A stretch of 64,000 bases of DNA from Cricetomys ansorgei (Eukaryota > Chordata > Mammalia > Rodentia > Nesomyidae). Position 1 is the first letter of the stretch; every line of letters begins with the position of its first letter. Below the pieces are notes generated by a model. The model did no database searches. It was not told the origin of the DNA and worked only from the letters and a program-made list of their open reading frames with translations. The translations under genes and the position numbers were made by a program. The DNA lies in NCBI GenBank assembly GCA_026225945.1, contig JAMJFZ010001133.1:15278001-15342000 (forward strand), given 5' to 3'. Of the stretch, positions 44,132-55,480 are shown piece by piece.

Positions 44132-45294
44132 TGAGATCTTTCCAAAGAGGGTTCAAAAGTTTCTAATAGGCAAATATGGGGTATTGCCTAACTGACAATC
44201 CTGAAGTATGTAAGGAGTCATTGCCCTAAAGGAGACAAAATGTGACCAGAGCTGAATGAAAATCATAAAGAAAGACAATAGAGAAACTTAATCTTTTAGA
44301 ATCAATGTTGACTTCATTCTTGAGATTCCTGTGACCACATGGACATGTCTTTAAACTTTTTTAGGTCATGTTTTGTCTTCTATAGCATAATACATAACTC
44401 CCTTGTAGAGAGACTTAATGGTATTAAAGTATAGATGTAATTATTATTTCATCTCATGCGGGTTCATCAGGAACAGAAAATAATCACTGAGGTGCAAAGC
44501 CTGACTCACCTGGCAAAGGGTCTAGCCTATCATGAACTAACCCAGAGCATATGGTCTCCAGGTAATTTATTGAGGAAAGGCACCACCCACGGATATATAA
44601 GTATTGAATTGACAATTACCGGTACTCCAAACTAGCATTCTTTCTGCTTTCAAGAAATCTGCAGCCCATCCACACCCAGAAAGCTGGGTCTAACAGCTGA
44701 GGAAGGTGATCTTCTGGCAGCAGCTTCTGCTGACAGATAAAGCAGCTATTTAAAGTTCATATTACTGCACAGAAATGTATGTAGCTTTACAATATGTGAG
44801 AATAAGTTTATGCTGCTACATTAAAGCACATTGTTCAACAGAATATTCAGTTCAGTACTTCTGTAAGGTGTTAGACTGATTCTGAGTCCAGGGCACACAG
44901 ATGAACACAGCCTTAATCTCTGCCCTCTGGTTGTATAACCTGTGTCGTGGGTTTGAGACTGCAGGAACAAAATAAGGTAACTTGACTTTGATATATCCAG
45001 AGCTCTGCTAAAGGGAATCAGAAACATTCTTCTGGTAAAAGTAACAGAAACTGAATGAAGGAAGCTTGAAGGACTACAATAAATATAGCATTTGCTGAAT
45101 GGTTTACTAAGTTTCCAGGAAGAAGGATAGCAAGTAATAAAACTAGGCTGCTTAAAACAATACATCAGTGTGCCTGGCACAGTGGCTAAGTAAATATTTA
45201 ATGCATGAATGAAAATCATATATTGTTATTATTAGAGGGTACAGTAGGGGAAGCACAAAGTGAATTCGGACACAATAATTAATGTATCATAAAT

Positions 45295-45295
<1 letters not shown>
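44132..45295. other. Intergenic flank without recognised gene
   Basis: Mostly unique-looking. The 132-aa minus-strand frame at 44821-45219 is of no recognised family. A weak old-repeat end lies near 45165-45215 ('gtgcctggcacagtggctaagtaaatattt'). Confidence 0.4.

Positions 45296-45296
<1 letters not shown>

Positions 45297-45328
<32 letters not shown>
45297..45328. repeat. (GT)n microsatellite
   Basis: About 16 GT dinucleotides. Confidence 0.97.
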
Positions 45329-45329
<1 letters not shown>

Positions 45330-45544
45330 GTTTACTTAATGCTTAAACTTAGGGCAATTTGAATGCCCAATGCCAGACCTTTCACACTCTTTTTATGATT
45401 CTTCATTATTTCAACAAATCTGAATAACTACAGTATCCCAGGTGTTTTGTCCTAGAGAATAAGGACATACTAGACAATTTTTATTATCAGGGGATGAAAT
45501 ATTTTTGCTTCTGATAACTTTTAACCTTGAAATAATAAAGCAAA

Positions 45545-45670
45545 CCAGGCATGGTAGAACATGCCTTTAATCCCAGCCCTCAGGAGGCAGAGCCAACCTC
45601 TTGAGTTTGAGGTCAGCCTTAGCAAGTTCTAGGCTAGCCAAGGCTATATAATGAGATACTGTCTCAATAA
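45545..45670 (+). mobile_element. B1 SINE
   Basis: 'caggcatggtagaacatgcctttaatcccagccctcaggaggcag', 'atactgtctcaataaag'. Confidence 0.9.
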
Positions 45671-45689
45671 AGTGAGAAAATTTTCCACA

Positions 45690-47100
45690 CATCTCTAATG
45701 AGTCGTGTGCATGAATTTGCTAGCATTTGCATGGTTTTGGGTTCATCCACCCCAGCAACACAAAAAGAAAACCACAACCAAAAATGTTGGAATAAGCCAG
45801 TTAATCTTGTACTAATGAGATAGAAACATTTTAAGCCAAACCAATATCCTTAACAAAGGGCTAGAGACTTGAGAAGACAGGACTTTAAGGGAATTAGAAA
45901 GAGGTCTGGATTACTGAAGAATAAGGGGTAAAAGAATGAATGGGAAGGAGTCAGAAGTCAGAGAACTTGTATGCAATGCAATAGACTTCAGAACGTTTTT
46001 ATTTTCCTTCTAGAAGGTCAAAACAGAGTAATAAAAAAGTTTCAGAGTCAAACATGATGTCTATCGCCATTTATCAACACAATAGTAGTTATTTAACTTC
46101 TCTAAGTCATTTGGAAATACGCATATCTATATATACACGTATTCCAGAATCTTGTTTGTATTTGATAAGATAGTTCAAGGAAAAAATACCAACCATAAGG
46201 CCTGGGAAACAGTAGGCTCTCTGAACATATTGATTTATTATTGTTACTAATAGAATTCTCCCAGCCTTTCACATACAGTAAGGAGCAAGATGTTTGTTCT
46301 CTAGTCTGTATAAAGAGAATAAATGTAAAAGCAAAAGGAAATGTCTCTATGATCAGTTCAACTTTACTATCTCCCAAAATTAATGTTTAAAAAAAAAAAG
46401 AATGAGCTTTCTAGCAAGAAAAGCTTTGGAACTACTGCTGTAACCTGCCAGAGTAAAGCACCCTACCCTACTACATGGGGCACTGGAAATGCCAAATGGC
46501 ACTGAAGGCGTTCTTCACCCACTGTTATTTGGCAGGCACAGAAAAGGCTTAAATTAAGAACGCTCATACATGAGATATTTTGAATTTTAGGCCATGTGGG
46601 TGTTCCTTTCTATGATTCTGTATCCATACAAGTTTTTAATTGAATTAAAAACATGGCATCCTTTAAGAAACTGGAATAGCAATATTTCCTGATGATGCAG
46701 CTGTCTTTCCTCTTTTTTCAAGTGTTTACATTTTTATAGACTGTTAAGATTACCACTGTGGTAATTCAGGCTACTTTTCCATCTTGGAAAAGCTGAGATA
46801 AAGTTGTACAATTATTATCACAGTACCATCAACGACAGGAATTGTTTTCATGTCAGAGCTATCGGGGACGACTCTGTAAATTCAGTTAATATGCAACCTT
46901 CCAAAACTGATGATGGCCTAATTGGATTTCAACTACTTACTTTGGATATAATAATTTATGGGATGGTTTATGTAACTACTTAAGCAGATTGCTGGTTTGA
47001 AAATACTGTCCAAGCATACAGTTCCAAACCTCTGATATTGCAATAGGATATTGTCATTTATGAAGTTCACTTTCTTTTTTTAATACTATAAAATGGGTGT
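45690..47100. other. Repeat-poor intergenic block
   Basis: About 1.4 kb with no recognised SINE or L1. The stretch at 46640-47060 is especially free of repeats and has balanced, non-simple sequence. No coding frame or splice pattern. Confidence 0.45.
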
Positions 47101-47104
47101 TTTT

Positions 47105-47330
47105 GAAGATTTATTTGTTTTCAGTTTCTGTATATGAATGTTTGTCTGTACATATGTACATGCATCACTTGTGTCCCTGGTAACCGAAGAAGCCAAAAGA
47201 GGGCTTCTTATTCCCTGGAGGTAGAGTTACAGGCAATGATAAGCCAGCTAATGTGGGTGCTAGAATCTGAATCAGGGACCTCTGCAAGAGCAGCAAGTGT
47301 TCTTAACTGCTGAGCCATTTCTTCAGCCAT
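47105..47330 (-). mobile_element. B3 SINE
   Basis: Antisense: 'agggcttcttattccctggaggtagagttacagg', 'gggacctctgcaagagcagcaagtgttcttaactgctgagccatttc'. Confidence 0.9.
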
Positions 47331-47561
47331 TATAGGTCCCTTTCAAGGACTCACAATTAAGTTTTTAAAAATAACTACAAAAAATATACATTTTAAGTGA
47401 GTTTACAATTTTGTGTTGGGCCACACTCAGAGCTTTTCAGACTTCAGTCTGTGGGCCACAGGTTGGACTCAGCTGCCAAGTAAAAAGCCAGGCATATTCA
47501 AATATCCAAAGTGTGAGCATTAGTATTTTTAAAGGCACATGCTGGCATATTACAATTGAAG

Positions 47562-47692
47562 CTGAACCAGTCATAGCAGTGCACACTTGTAACCTCAGCC
47601 CTTCAGAGGAAGAAACAGGAGGATCAGGAATTCAGAGACAGGCTGGACTACATAAGCAATTCAAAGCTGCCTTGAGCTGCATGAGATCCTGT
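47562..47692 (+). mobile_element. Old B1-like SINE
   Basis: 'gaaccagtcatagcagtgcacacttgtaacctcagccc', 'ggctggactacataagcaattc'. Confidence 0.7.
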
Positions 47693-47699
47693 ATTTGGA

Positions 47700-48618
47700 A
47701 AAAATAAAATTGGTTCTCTGCCCACTAAGAAAGGCTCTCCTCTTGAATGGAAACGCCCATCATCTCCCAGGTGTGCAGGGTGGAGTTGCCACCACATTCC
47801 AGAAGCACTGCTCATCTGCTTTGGTTTCCTGGTTCTTGGGGAAATAAAAGAAAAAGAATTACTAAAGACAAGTAAAGACATTTACTTTTCACGATTATTC
47901 ATTATTACTCACTATTCTGGTGAATATAAAAAGAGAGAATCAGGATATCAACTCTAGAAAGACTCACAATCAATCCATCTTTTTCATTTTACAGGCAAGA
48001 AATCTGAGAACTAGGAAAGGAAACTTTTTTAAATGTGTGGCTTCTTTCCCATAACATCTCTGTACTGTAGCATTAACCCTATTTAAAAGTTAGGGAAACT
48101 GCTCCTAAGGCTCAAATACTAAGATGAGACACCCTAGATCAACATACGGATCCAGAATACAGGCTAGGGGGTTTTCTTTTTTTAAAAAATAAAATAAAAC
48201 ATCTATAGTAATTTTTCTTGATAGGAATGCCTGCTTTGTGGTCACTCAAGAAGTCCTCTCTAGAAGCATCGTAAATGCCGAGTCTGGTGCTATTAACAGT
48301 TTGTCAGCTGTATCCTTCCACATGTTTGTTCTCAGCCATCTGAAGCATGCCCTTTTAAAATTCCACATCAATTAACAGAAATAGGAAAGTCAACAATAAG
48401 AACCTTATTCCTAAAAGTGACAAATAGTTTATATTATGAACAAAAGCCCTGTAATGGGGAGAGGGATGGGCGAAAGCAGGTCTGTTTTGTCCCTCTTATG
48501 TAAGTCTCATTTTGATTATTGAAAGTATCCTCTCCTCTTTCACAACTAACTTAAGAATGCTACTTGGTATGTAGCAAAGGCTTAAGAAAAAAGGGCTGGG
48601 TCAGAGAGCCACAAGAGG

Positions 48619-48620
<2 letters not shown>
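47700..48620. other. Intergenic sequence without recognised gene
   Basis: No feature recognised. Confidence 0.4.

Positions 48621-48664
<44 letters not shown>
48621..48664. repeat. (AT)22 microsatellite
   Basis: Uninterrupted self-complementary AT run. Confidence 0.97.
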
Positions 48665-48668
<4 letters not shown>

Positions 48669-49418
48669 GCTGATGTATCTGATTTGTTTCAAAATATCTT
48701 TGTTACCAAGTAAAATATCAGAGGCTCTGTTTATATGTGGTCATGACTAGTGGACATGATTTTTGGAAGATGCCTTAAAGTACACTATTTATTTTAGAAA
48801 ACCATGGCATTCTGAAAATCAGTTTGATTATTTGTGTTCATTATTAAGCTCCATTAGAGTTTTTTTTTTTGTTTTGTTCTAGATACATACATTGTTGCTA
48901 CGGCACAGCACTGGCATAGATAACATAAACACCTCACTGAATGGGTATTTTGAAGAACTGACAGATTTCTCAGTGGTACTCCGACCTTAAGGATCCCCAA
49001 GGATCTACGTGGTGCTGGACCTAAGGACTCCGTAAGGTTGATATGGAGTAAGGATGTCTGTAACAGTGAGATAAGCACCCCTCTTCCTCGGTCACCACCC
49101 AGTACACTTGGCATTCAAGGCTTGATGGGGAGTGGGGAGACCACCTGTGGAGTCTTTCTGAGCTTTGGAGAGAAGCTGTTTCACATGTGCATAGCCTCTC
49201 TGGAGAGCCTGTGCTTGGAAACATGGAAAGACTCCACTGTCTTGACATTCTTAGTCAATTTTTAAACGAGAACTCTCCTCATTTGTACTTGGTCCTCAAA
49301 TCACATAGCTGAGTCTGCTCTAAAGATACTGCTTCAGACCAAGCCTCCGTTATTCTGTATGTCTAGCATGTTGACAATCTTCTGAAAGGCTGTCAGGAAG
49401 TTAGTGGGTTTTTTGTTT
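48665..49418. other. Intergenic sequence without recognised gene
   Basis: 48880-49260 is more GC-balanced and has overlapping 75-86 aa frames on both strands. None is recognisable, and no donor/acceptor arrangement stands out. Confidence 0.35.
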
Positions 49419-49419
49419 T

Positions 49420-49535
49420 AGTTTTTGAGACGGGGTCTTATTATACAGTCCAGACTGGTCTCAGACCCTTCATCCTTCCACCTCTGCCTGTTTTTTGAGT
49501 TCTGGAATTATAGGTTATATACCACTACACCTAGA
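49420..49535 (-). mobile_element. B1 SINE, decayed
   Basis: 'gtttttgagacggggtcttattatacagtcc', 'tctggaattataggttatataccactacacctag'. Confidence 0.82.
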
Positions 49536-49551
49536 AGTTATTCTTGAAAAC

Positions 49552-49772
49552 GGAGCATGGAAAGGTAGCTCAGCTGGCAAATGCGCTTGCCACACAAGCC
49601 TCATGGCCTAAGTTCAATCCCTGGAACCCACAGAAAGGTAGAAGGAAAAAAAAAAAAAAAACAACTCCACAAAGTTGTTCTTTGAACTCCACATGCACAC
49701 CATGGCACATGAACCCTCCCCCCGCCCCCACACACACACCACACATACACATACACAATAATGATAAATACA
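49552..49772 (+). mobile_element. B3/RSINE1-type SINE
   Basis: 'ggaaaggtagctcagctggcaaatgcgcttgccacacaagcc', 'gttcaatccctggaacccac', an A16 run at 49645-49661, then CA-rich end. Confidence 0.8.
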
Positions 49773-49989
49773 TGTAGCAAGATACTTTGAAGGAGTTTCT
49801 CTAAAGACACAGGATGGTTTTTGGAATATGTTTTTGTGCCCAGGTGTAGTGGATGAAAATGAGTTTGATTTAGACTACTCCTTACCGGTGGCTATGATTT
49901 GTGTACATGCCAGTTGAGGTCCAGAAAGCCAAGGAGGGAATTCAGTTGGGGATGTTGCATTAAGATGTTAGTCTAGCTCACTATCAACT

Positions 49990-50098
49990 CCTGCTCTCCT
50001 GGGTCCAGGCCTCCAATAAGGGTGGTAAATATTCTTTCTTTCTTCCTATCTTTCTTTCTTCTTTTCTGAGCCAGAGGGTAAACAAGCACGGTAGCAAA
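49990..50098 (+). repeat. Left 109-bp direct repeat
   Basis: From 'cctgctctcc' to 'gggtaaacaagcacggtagcaaa', including a TTTC-rich middle. Its partner is at 50726-50834, exactly the same length. Confidence 0.9.
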
Positions 50099-50725
50099 CC
50101 TGCTACAAGTGAGGAGCAACATGGGGCACAAGAAATAGGATAAAAAAGAGAAAGATGGGAAATTTGATTTCAGGTGTCATAAAGGGAAAAGCAGGGGATG
50201 GAAGGATGGGTACTTTAATTCAAGAGGCCAACAAAATACTTACTGTGGCTGTTACCACTGGGCTGTACCAGGCTGCTCCTGGTGGTGATTTTTTCCCTCT
50301 TTTTCCTCTTCCTCTTTTTTTTAAAAATTTCTTTTCAAAAAAGGTTAAAGAATTCGCTGTGCAACTCGTAAAATTATGGGGGTATTAGAAAAGTTTGAGA
50401 AACGGAAAAACAGAGTAAAAGGGAGAACAAACAGGCTCATTCTTATCTTTCTCTCCGAAAATGGTTAAGGAATTAATCGAGCAACAAGCGAAATGGTGGG
50501 TGGAGATGGGAGAAAGGCTTAAAAAGCAGAAAACAGAGGAAAAGGGAGAATAAACAGGTTCATTCCCGGTGTCTAATGAAGAAAGAAGGGTCACGCCACA
50601 CCCCACACCCCCGGTAGATGCAGGGAAGAGACCGTGCAGGACGACAGTCCTATTAGAAATGTGAGAGTTTTTATGGGAGAGTGATCAAACCTTCCCAAGT
50701 GTTCAATTGTAGATCTACGGCGCCA
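50099..50725. mobile_element. Internal block between direct repeats, possible LTR-element remnant
   Basis: Contains two related ~120-nt units: 50343-50462 and 50463-50580. They share GGTTAARGAATT starts and 'aaagggagaa.aaacagg' ends, and are offset by 120 nt at the start and 123 nt near the end, so an indel of 3. The second unit has an uninterrupted 30-codon frame from ATG 50461 to TAA 50553; the first is broken by stops. The arrangement resembles a short retrovirus-like or other repetitive element, but I cannot name a family and see no polymerase or protease sequence. Confidence 0.45.
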
Positions 50726-50834
50726 CCTGCTCTCCAAGATTCAGGCTGCTAACAAGGGCGGTGAATATTTCTTTCTTTCTTCCTACCTTCTTTTTCCTTT
50801 TTTGGGCTCAAGGGTAAACAAGCACGGTAGCAAA
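50726..50834 (+). repeat. Right 109-bp direct repeat
   Basis: Same order of sequence as the left copy with scattered substitutions. The last bases run into 'aaataaag' (AATAAA at 50832-50837), which would suit the polyadenylation signal of an LTR. Confidence 0.9.
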
Positions 50835-51185
50835 TAAAGTTTAACAGAAGAAAATAAGTGTGAGAATAGCGTAGAATCAATCCAGAATCTCTATCCAACT
50901 AAAGCTTTGCATTTTAAAATATGCTTGCATATTTTTATTATATAAAATATCAAATATATACTGAAATACAATTATACATATGCAACCCTTTGATTCAAGG
51001 TAACTACCATGTACATGCTCCCAATCTTTTGATATAAGTCATGGACACCATAACATTTCACCTAGAAACAGATCAACTAGCATTTCCTATTAGAAACAGT
51101 CTCCTAAGTAACCACATACATGGTATGTAAAAATATTTTGCCATTTTGTTTTATTCTGTATGTATAAGAAAGAAAGAATCAAGAA

Positions 51186-51258
51186 GCGTTGTTGGTACTT
51201 GAACCCAGAGCCTTGCTCACTAGGCAAGTGCTCCACCTCTGAGCTCCACCAACAGCCC
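51186..51258 (-). mobile_element. ID-like SINE
   Basis: 'gttggtacttgaacccagagccttgctcactaggcaagtgctccacctctgagctcc'. Confidence 0.78.
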
Positions 51259-51327
51259 CAAAGTACTTTGTTGTAAATGTAGAAAACTTGGAAAACCAAA
51301 GGAGGAAATAAAAATAGAGAGGAGGAG

Positions 51328-51430
51328 CTGGGCACACCAGCACACACCTAACTCAGCACTTGGGAGGCAGACGGAGGCAGATCTCTGTGAGTTCCAGGAC
51401 AGCCAGACATAGTGAGACCCTGTCTCAGCA
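51328..51430 (+). mobile_element. B1 SINE, internally shortened
   Basis: 'gagctgggcacaccagcacacacc', 'cagatctctgtgagttccaggacagcc', 'gagaccctgtctcagc'. Confidence 0.88.
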
Positions 51431-51609
51431 TAATAATGATAATTTAAAAAATAATAAATTAAAAAATAAGAATGAAGAAGTACCCATAATTTCACTGTCT
51501 GAGTCTGACCACTTTAAGCAATTTGGTGCTGAAAAAGAAAACAAAACTATCTTATACCTATCACTTTGTCAATGCATCTCTTCTTGTTTCATCCTTACCC
51601 AGAACATGA

Positions 51610-52112
51610 TATTTTTCTTGTCTCCTATAAGAGTCAGAATAATGGCTCCTCACAGATACCCACATGCAATCCCTGGGATCTACAAATGTGCTACATTACA
51701 CGGAAAAGGAGATCTTGCTGACCTGAGTAAAGGTATAGACGGTGATCTGAGGGGATTATCTTGACTTATCTGAATAGACCCACTTTTAAGCACACGATCC
51801 TTCAAAAGTAGAAGAGGGAAACTGAGTAGGCCAGGGGGATGTGAGACAGAGAGCAACCTGAAGTACCTGGCTTTGAAGATGGAAGTAGGAGGCCATGAGC
51901 CACAGAATGAAGGCCTCCTCTGGAAGCTGGAGAGAGACAAAGAAAGCGATACCCCCCTCCAGCCTCCAGAATGGACTCAGACCCGCCAACACCTCACTTT
52001 AGCCTAGTGAGGCCATATCAGATTTCAGTCTGTGGGACTGCCAGATAGTAAATCTGTGTTATTCACCCATTACATTTGTTATTTCATGACAGCAGTGGAA
52101 CACAGATGAACT
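51610..52112 (+). mobile_element. Ancient MaLR/MLT1-type LTR
   Basis: 'ggctttgaagatggaagtaggaggccatgagcc', 'gaaggcctcctctggaagctggagagag', 'ccagcctccagaatgg', 'cacctcactttagcctagtgagg', 'ctgtgttattcacccattac', 'catgacagcagtgg' match, in order, the 3' two-thirds of a mammalian MaLR LTR. No internal genes are attached. Confidence 0.78.
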
Positions 52113-52635
52113 TTCTTCTTCGTTTTGTCTTTGAAATGCTCGTCCTTTATTCTTTGGAGTATCCTTTCCGGGTGATTTTCATTTTCTATTTGGCTTTGAA
52201 AATAATAGTAATGGATGCATTGAGGAAATAAAGAAATAAAACCTTTAGGTTCCTCTCTGAAAGAGGAACTAGATCTTTAGGGTATTCTCAGGAAGCAGGC
52301 TGGTGGGTTTACAGACTGCTTACAGGCTAACAGGCTAGGAGGATCTTCCAGCCTTTAACAAAATTTACTTGGAATTATGCAGCCTTTTTTGTTTAGGAGA
52401 AAATTGTTTATTCTTAACCTCCCTTAAAGATCTTTGAGCTTGTCTTTCAGAGCACTAGTAACAATTTGTGAATCTGAATACAACATCTTGATTAAGGTCT
52501 ATGTCACCTTTGGACTAAAAACATTGTAAGGGCTCCATTTCTGCTTTCTGTTATTTTGCCAGCACCTAGCACAATTCTTGACCCATAGTAGACCTGTAAA
52601 TATTTGTTCATTGATTTACTTATTTATTTTTATTC
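52113..52635. other. Intergenic; possible L2 end
   Basis: A short L2/MIR-like end at 52560-52612 ('agcacctagcacaattcttgacccatagtag'). Otherwise nothing recognised. Confidence 0.4.
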
Positions 52636-52642
52636 TGTCGCA

Positions 52643-52720
52643 GTACTGGGGATCAAACCCAGGGACTTGGGTTTGGACATACTAGGTAAGTGTTCTTCTA
52701 CTGAACCACACCTCAGGCCG
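52643..52720 (-). mobile_element. ID-like SINE
   Basis: 'agtactggggatcaaacccagggacttggg', 'taagtgttcttctactgaaccacacctcagg'. Confidence 0.78.
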
Positions 52721-52729
52721 TTGATATTT

Positions 52730-53455
52730 ATTAAATATTTAAAGTTTTGTCTATGCAAAGGTAAAGTCAATGTTTGTTTCATGATTAAGAGAGCAAGAGC
52801 TAGCACTTGACAGGAGTGGGGAGAGAAAGGGGGCTTTCGGTGTGAGCTTGGGACCCTTTTGCTATAATTATGCTTTGCTGAGAATCTTTTTTCACCGTAA
52901 TATGAGGTTTTCCCATCTGACTGTCATTCTGAGGATATTAGTGTGTTCTTGTATATGCGTGAGCTCCTGCTAGAAGTTAACTCGGGAAATAGGAACAGGT
53001 TGTTAAAAGAAACAAAGAGCAGTACCAATCCCCACTGTTAGTCACGAACCCTAAAATCAACCAGGCAGGTAAGTAGCCCACGACGAGCCACTGCGCTCAG
53101 GACAGATTGTGTTTTGCGACTATTAACTATTAACCCAGGTGGAGCTGGGGGATGAAGTTCAAATGACTCTGACTAAGACAGCGCCCCTTTGCTGGAGACA
53201 TTCCAAAGCACTACAGTAAACAGACAGGCTGCTCTGCTTCTCCAGAATGATGACTTCTGGGAGCATGAAAGGCAGGGGTATCAGACTAAACAGCAGTGCT
53301 TCAGCCTGTAAGGCAGTGGAGTGGGGAACTGTGCACCCAAGGCTTACTCGGTACACAGTTCCATGAGATTAAAGTTTCTGAAATCAGCTTTTACTGATTA
53401 GAGTTTTGTGTTTGCAAGCAAAAGGGGAAAAAAAAAAAAAAAAACCACTGACTCT
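52730..53455. other. Intergenic sequence without recognised gene
   Basis: Unique-looking, ending in an A-run (53428-53444) beside a SINE. No gene. Confidence 0.4.
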
Positions 53456-53457
53456 GG

Positions 53458-53690
53458 GGGCTGGGAAGATAGCTCAGTAGTTAAAGTACTAGCTACACAA
53501 ACATGAGGACCTATGTTCTGATCTCAAACATTCGCATAAAAGCCAGATGCAGGGCATGGCAACGTAAGTCTATAATCCCAGTGCTCAGAATAGGGATGAA
53601 AGGTGGATTCCTGAGGCTTCCTGAACGGTCTGCCTAGCCAAAAATAATGAGCTCCAGGTTCATTGAGAGACTCTGTCTCAAAAAATATGA
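53458..53690 (+). mobile_element. B4/RSINE1 SINE
   Basis: 'gggctgggaagatagctcagtagttaaagtac', 'atgaggacctatgttctgatctc', 'tataatcccagtgctcagaatagg', 'gagagactctgtctc'. Confidence 0.85.
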
Positions 53691-53696
53691 TGGAGT

Positions 53697-54150
53697 GGCC
53701 TGTATTAGGGTCAGCTGGAAGAATGCTTGCTTAGCATTCACAAAGCCCTGAGTTGGATCTCCAGTGTCACATGAACTGATCGTGGCGGTGTATGCCTGTA
53801 ATCCCAGTGTTAATAACTGCCAGTTGTTAACTGTTATAAAACTGTTTATTAAAACATTATCAATATATTAATCATGAACCATTACAAATCTCAGGGATCC
53901 AATACCCGGGCGGCTTAGGCAGAGAGCTACCTCCATCCTATCCTAAGCTGGGGGTGAGTCAGAGTCCTAGCACTGAGGTGTAAACAAGTAGGAAGCGGAT
54001 CCTTTACATGCTACAGCATAACTATAACTATCCATAACTATAAAATATCCCACAACATCCTAGCAGTCAGGAAGTAGATGCAGGAGGATCAAAAGCTGAA
54101 CATCATTTTTGATTAGTTAGTGAAGCCAGCCTGGACCACATGAGATCCTG
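53697..54150 (+). mobile_element. ID-B1 composite SINE interrupted by ~240 bp
   Basis: ID-like head and B1 start (53697-53815, 'gtatgcctgtaatcccagtgtt') and a B1 continuation (about 54058-54150, 'tagcagtcaggaagtagatgcaggaggatc', 'cctggaccacatgagatcctgcc') are separated by unrelated sequence at 53816-54057. Confidence 0.65.
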
Positions 54151-54151
54151 C

Positions 54152-54189
<38 letters not shown>
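54152..54189. repeat. (CA)n microsatellite
   Basis: About 19 CA dinucleotides at the end of the composite SINE. Confidence 0.97.
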
Positions 54190-54192
<3 letters not shown>

Positions 54193-54745
54193 TGAGAAAG
54201 AAAAGCAACACACAGACATGCTCACCCTCACCCACCTCCATCTAACACAGACATAGAGGAAGAGGAAGATGGAGGAGAGAAGAGACTCTGGCCAACCTAA
54301 TAATGCATGATGTTTCAAAGAATGGGGTATGGGGTGCTGAGTCAGTCAGCTTGTTGTCTTATAAACTTTGAGTCCCTTTCTTCAAGATGTACATGGCACA
54401 GAGAACCTAACTAATCTACACCGAATTCAATGCTCATTTCATGGGTGGAGCACTTTGAAGAACAGTCCCAGCAACTGTATCCAATGGAAAAGGCTGATTC
54501 ACTAAAGCTGTTGCCAAAGCAGAGGACGAGGTAGCTGGGCAAGCAAAAATCATTAGGTGTCTACATATTAACATGCTCACTGAGTGTGCATCCGAGAACA
54601 TTGGTTGTTCTCTTATGACTCTCAGTAATGAGATATAATACGTATAAATCCATCCCATGATTCTATAAAAAAGTAGATGATAATATGTAAAACAAAAAAA
54701 TAATAAAAGAGTCCTTTTTTCTTTTGGTGGGGAGAGTTCAGGGGG

Positions 54746-54893
54746 GTTGTTTTTCAAGACAGGGTTTCTCTGTTGTAACTTTGGCTGTCCTGGAATTCAC
54801 TCTGTAAACCAGGCTGGCCTGGAACTCACAGAGATCTGCCTGCCTCTGCCTCCCAAGTGCTGGGATTAAAGGCATGCACCACCACCATCCTGC
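54746..54893 (-). mobile_element. B1 SINE, well preserved
   Basis: 'caagacagggtttctctgttg', 'ctggcctggaactcacagagatctgcctgcctctgcctcccaagtgctgggattaaaggcatgc'. One of the least diverged SINEs here. Confidence 0.96.
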
Positions 54894-55013
54894 TAATAAA
54901 ATAATTCTTTACAGGTTTAAGTAGATGGAGTGGCTAGGTTAGTTTCTTCCCAGCAAACTAAAGTATATCTCTTTTTAAAGGAATACACGCTGAAGTATTA
55001 AGAGTTTTAGATG

Positions 55014-55108
55014 GGGCTAGAAAGATGGCTAAACAGTTAAGAGCACTGGCTGCTCTTCCAGAAGAACTGGGTTCAATTCCCAGCACCCACCTGGCAGCTT
55101 GCAATTAA
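55014..55108 (+). mobile_element. B2 SINE, 3'-truncated
   Basis: 'ggggctagaaagatggctaaacagttaagagcactggctgctcttcc', 'gggttcaattcccagcacccacctggcagc', then stops before the usual B2 3' half. Confidence 0.9.
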
Positions 55109-55145
55109 AAATAGAATGAATTTGTATATGTATATTGTTTCTTTA

Positions 55146-55264
55146 GCCAGGCAGTGGTTCATGCCTTTAATCCCAGCACTTGGGAGGCAGAAGCAGGTGG
55201 ATCTCTGTGAGTTCAAGGTCAGCCTGATCTATAGAGCAGTATGTATGCAACCTAGTCTCAAAAG
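55146..55264 (+). mobile_element. B1 SINE
   Basis: 'agccaggcagtggttcatgcctttaatcccagcacttgggaggcag', 'gatctctgtgagttcaaggtcagcctgatc'. Confidence 0.95.
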
Positions 55265-55338
55265 ATAAACATATGTATATGTACATACATGCATATGGGA
55301 GGATAGAATGTGGCAAAATGTTTTGAAAATAGTGAATT

Positions 55339-55480
55339 TGGGAGTTGGTGAGATTGCTCAGTGGGTTAAGGCACTAGCTGCCAAGCCTAACCACATGAGT
55401 TTAGTCCTCCAATCCACACAAAGAAAGGAGAGCACCAACTCTTGAAGGTTGTCCTCTGATCTCCACACACACAATCCAAA
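55339..55480 (+). mobile_element. B3-type SINE
   Basis: 'gggagttggtgagattgctcagtgggttaaggcactagctgccaagcctaacc', 'gttgtcctctgatctccacac'. Confidence 0.85.

Noticed and set aside
44821..45219. 132-aa minus-strand open frame upstream of Slmap
   Set aside because: No family resemblance, and no CpG or promoter context on its side.
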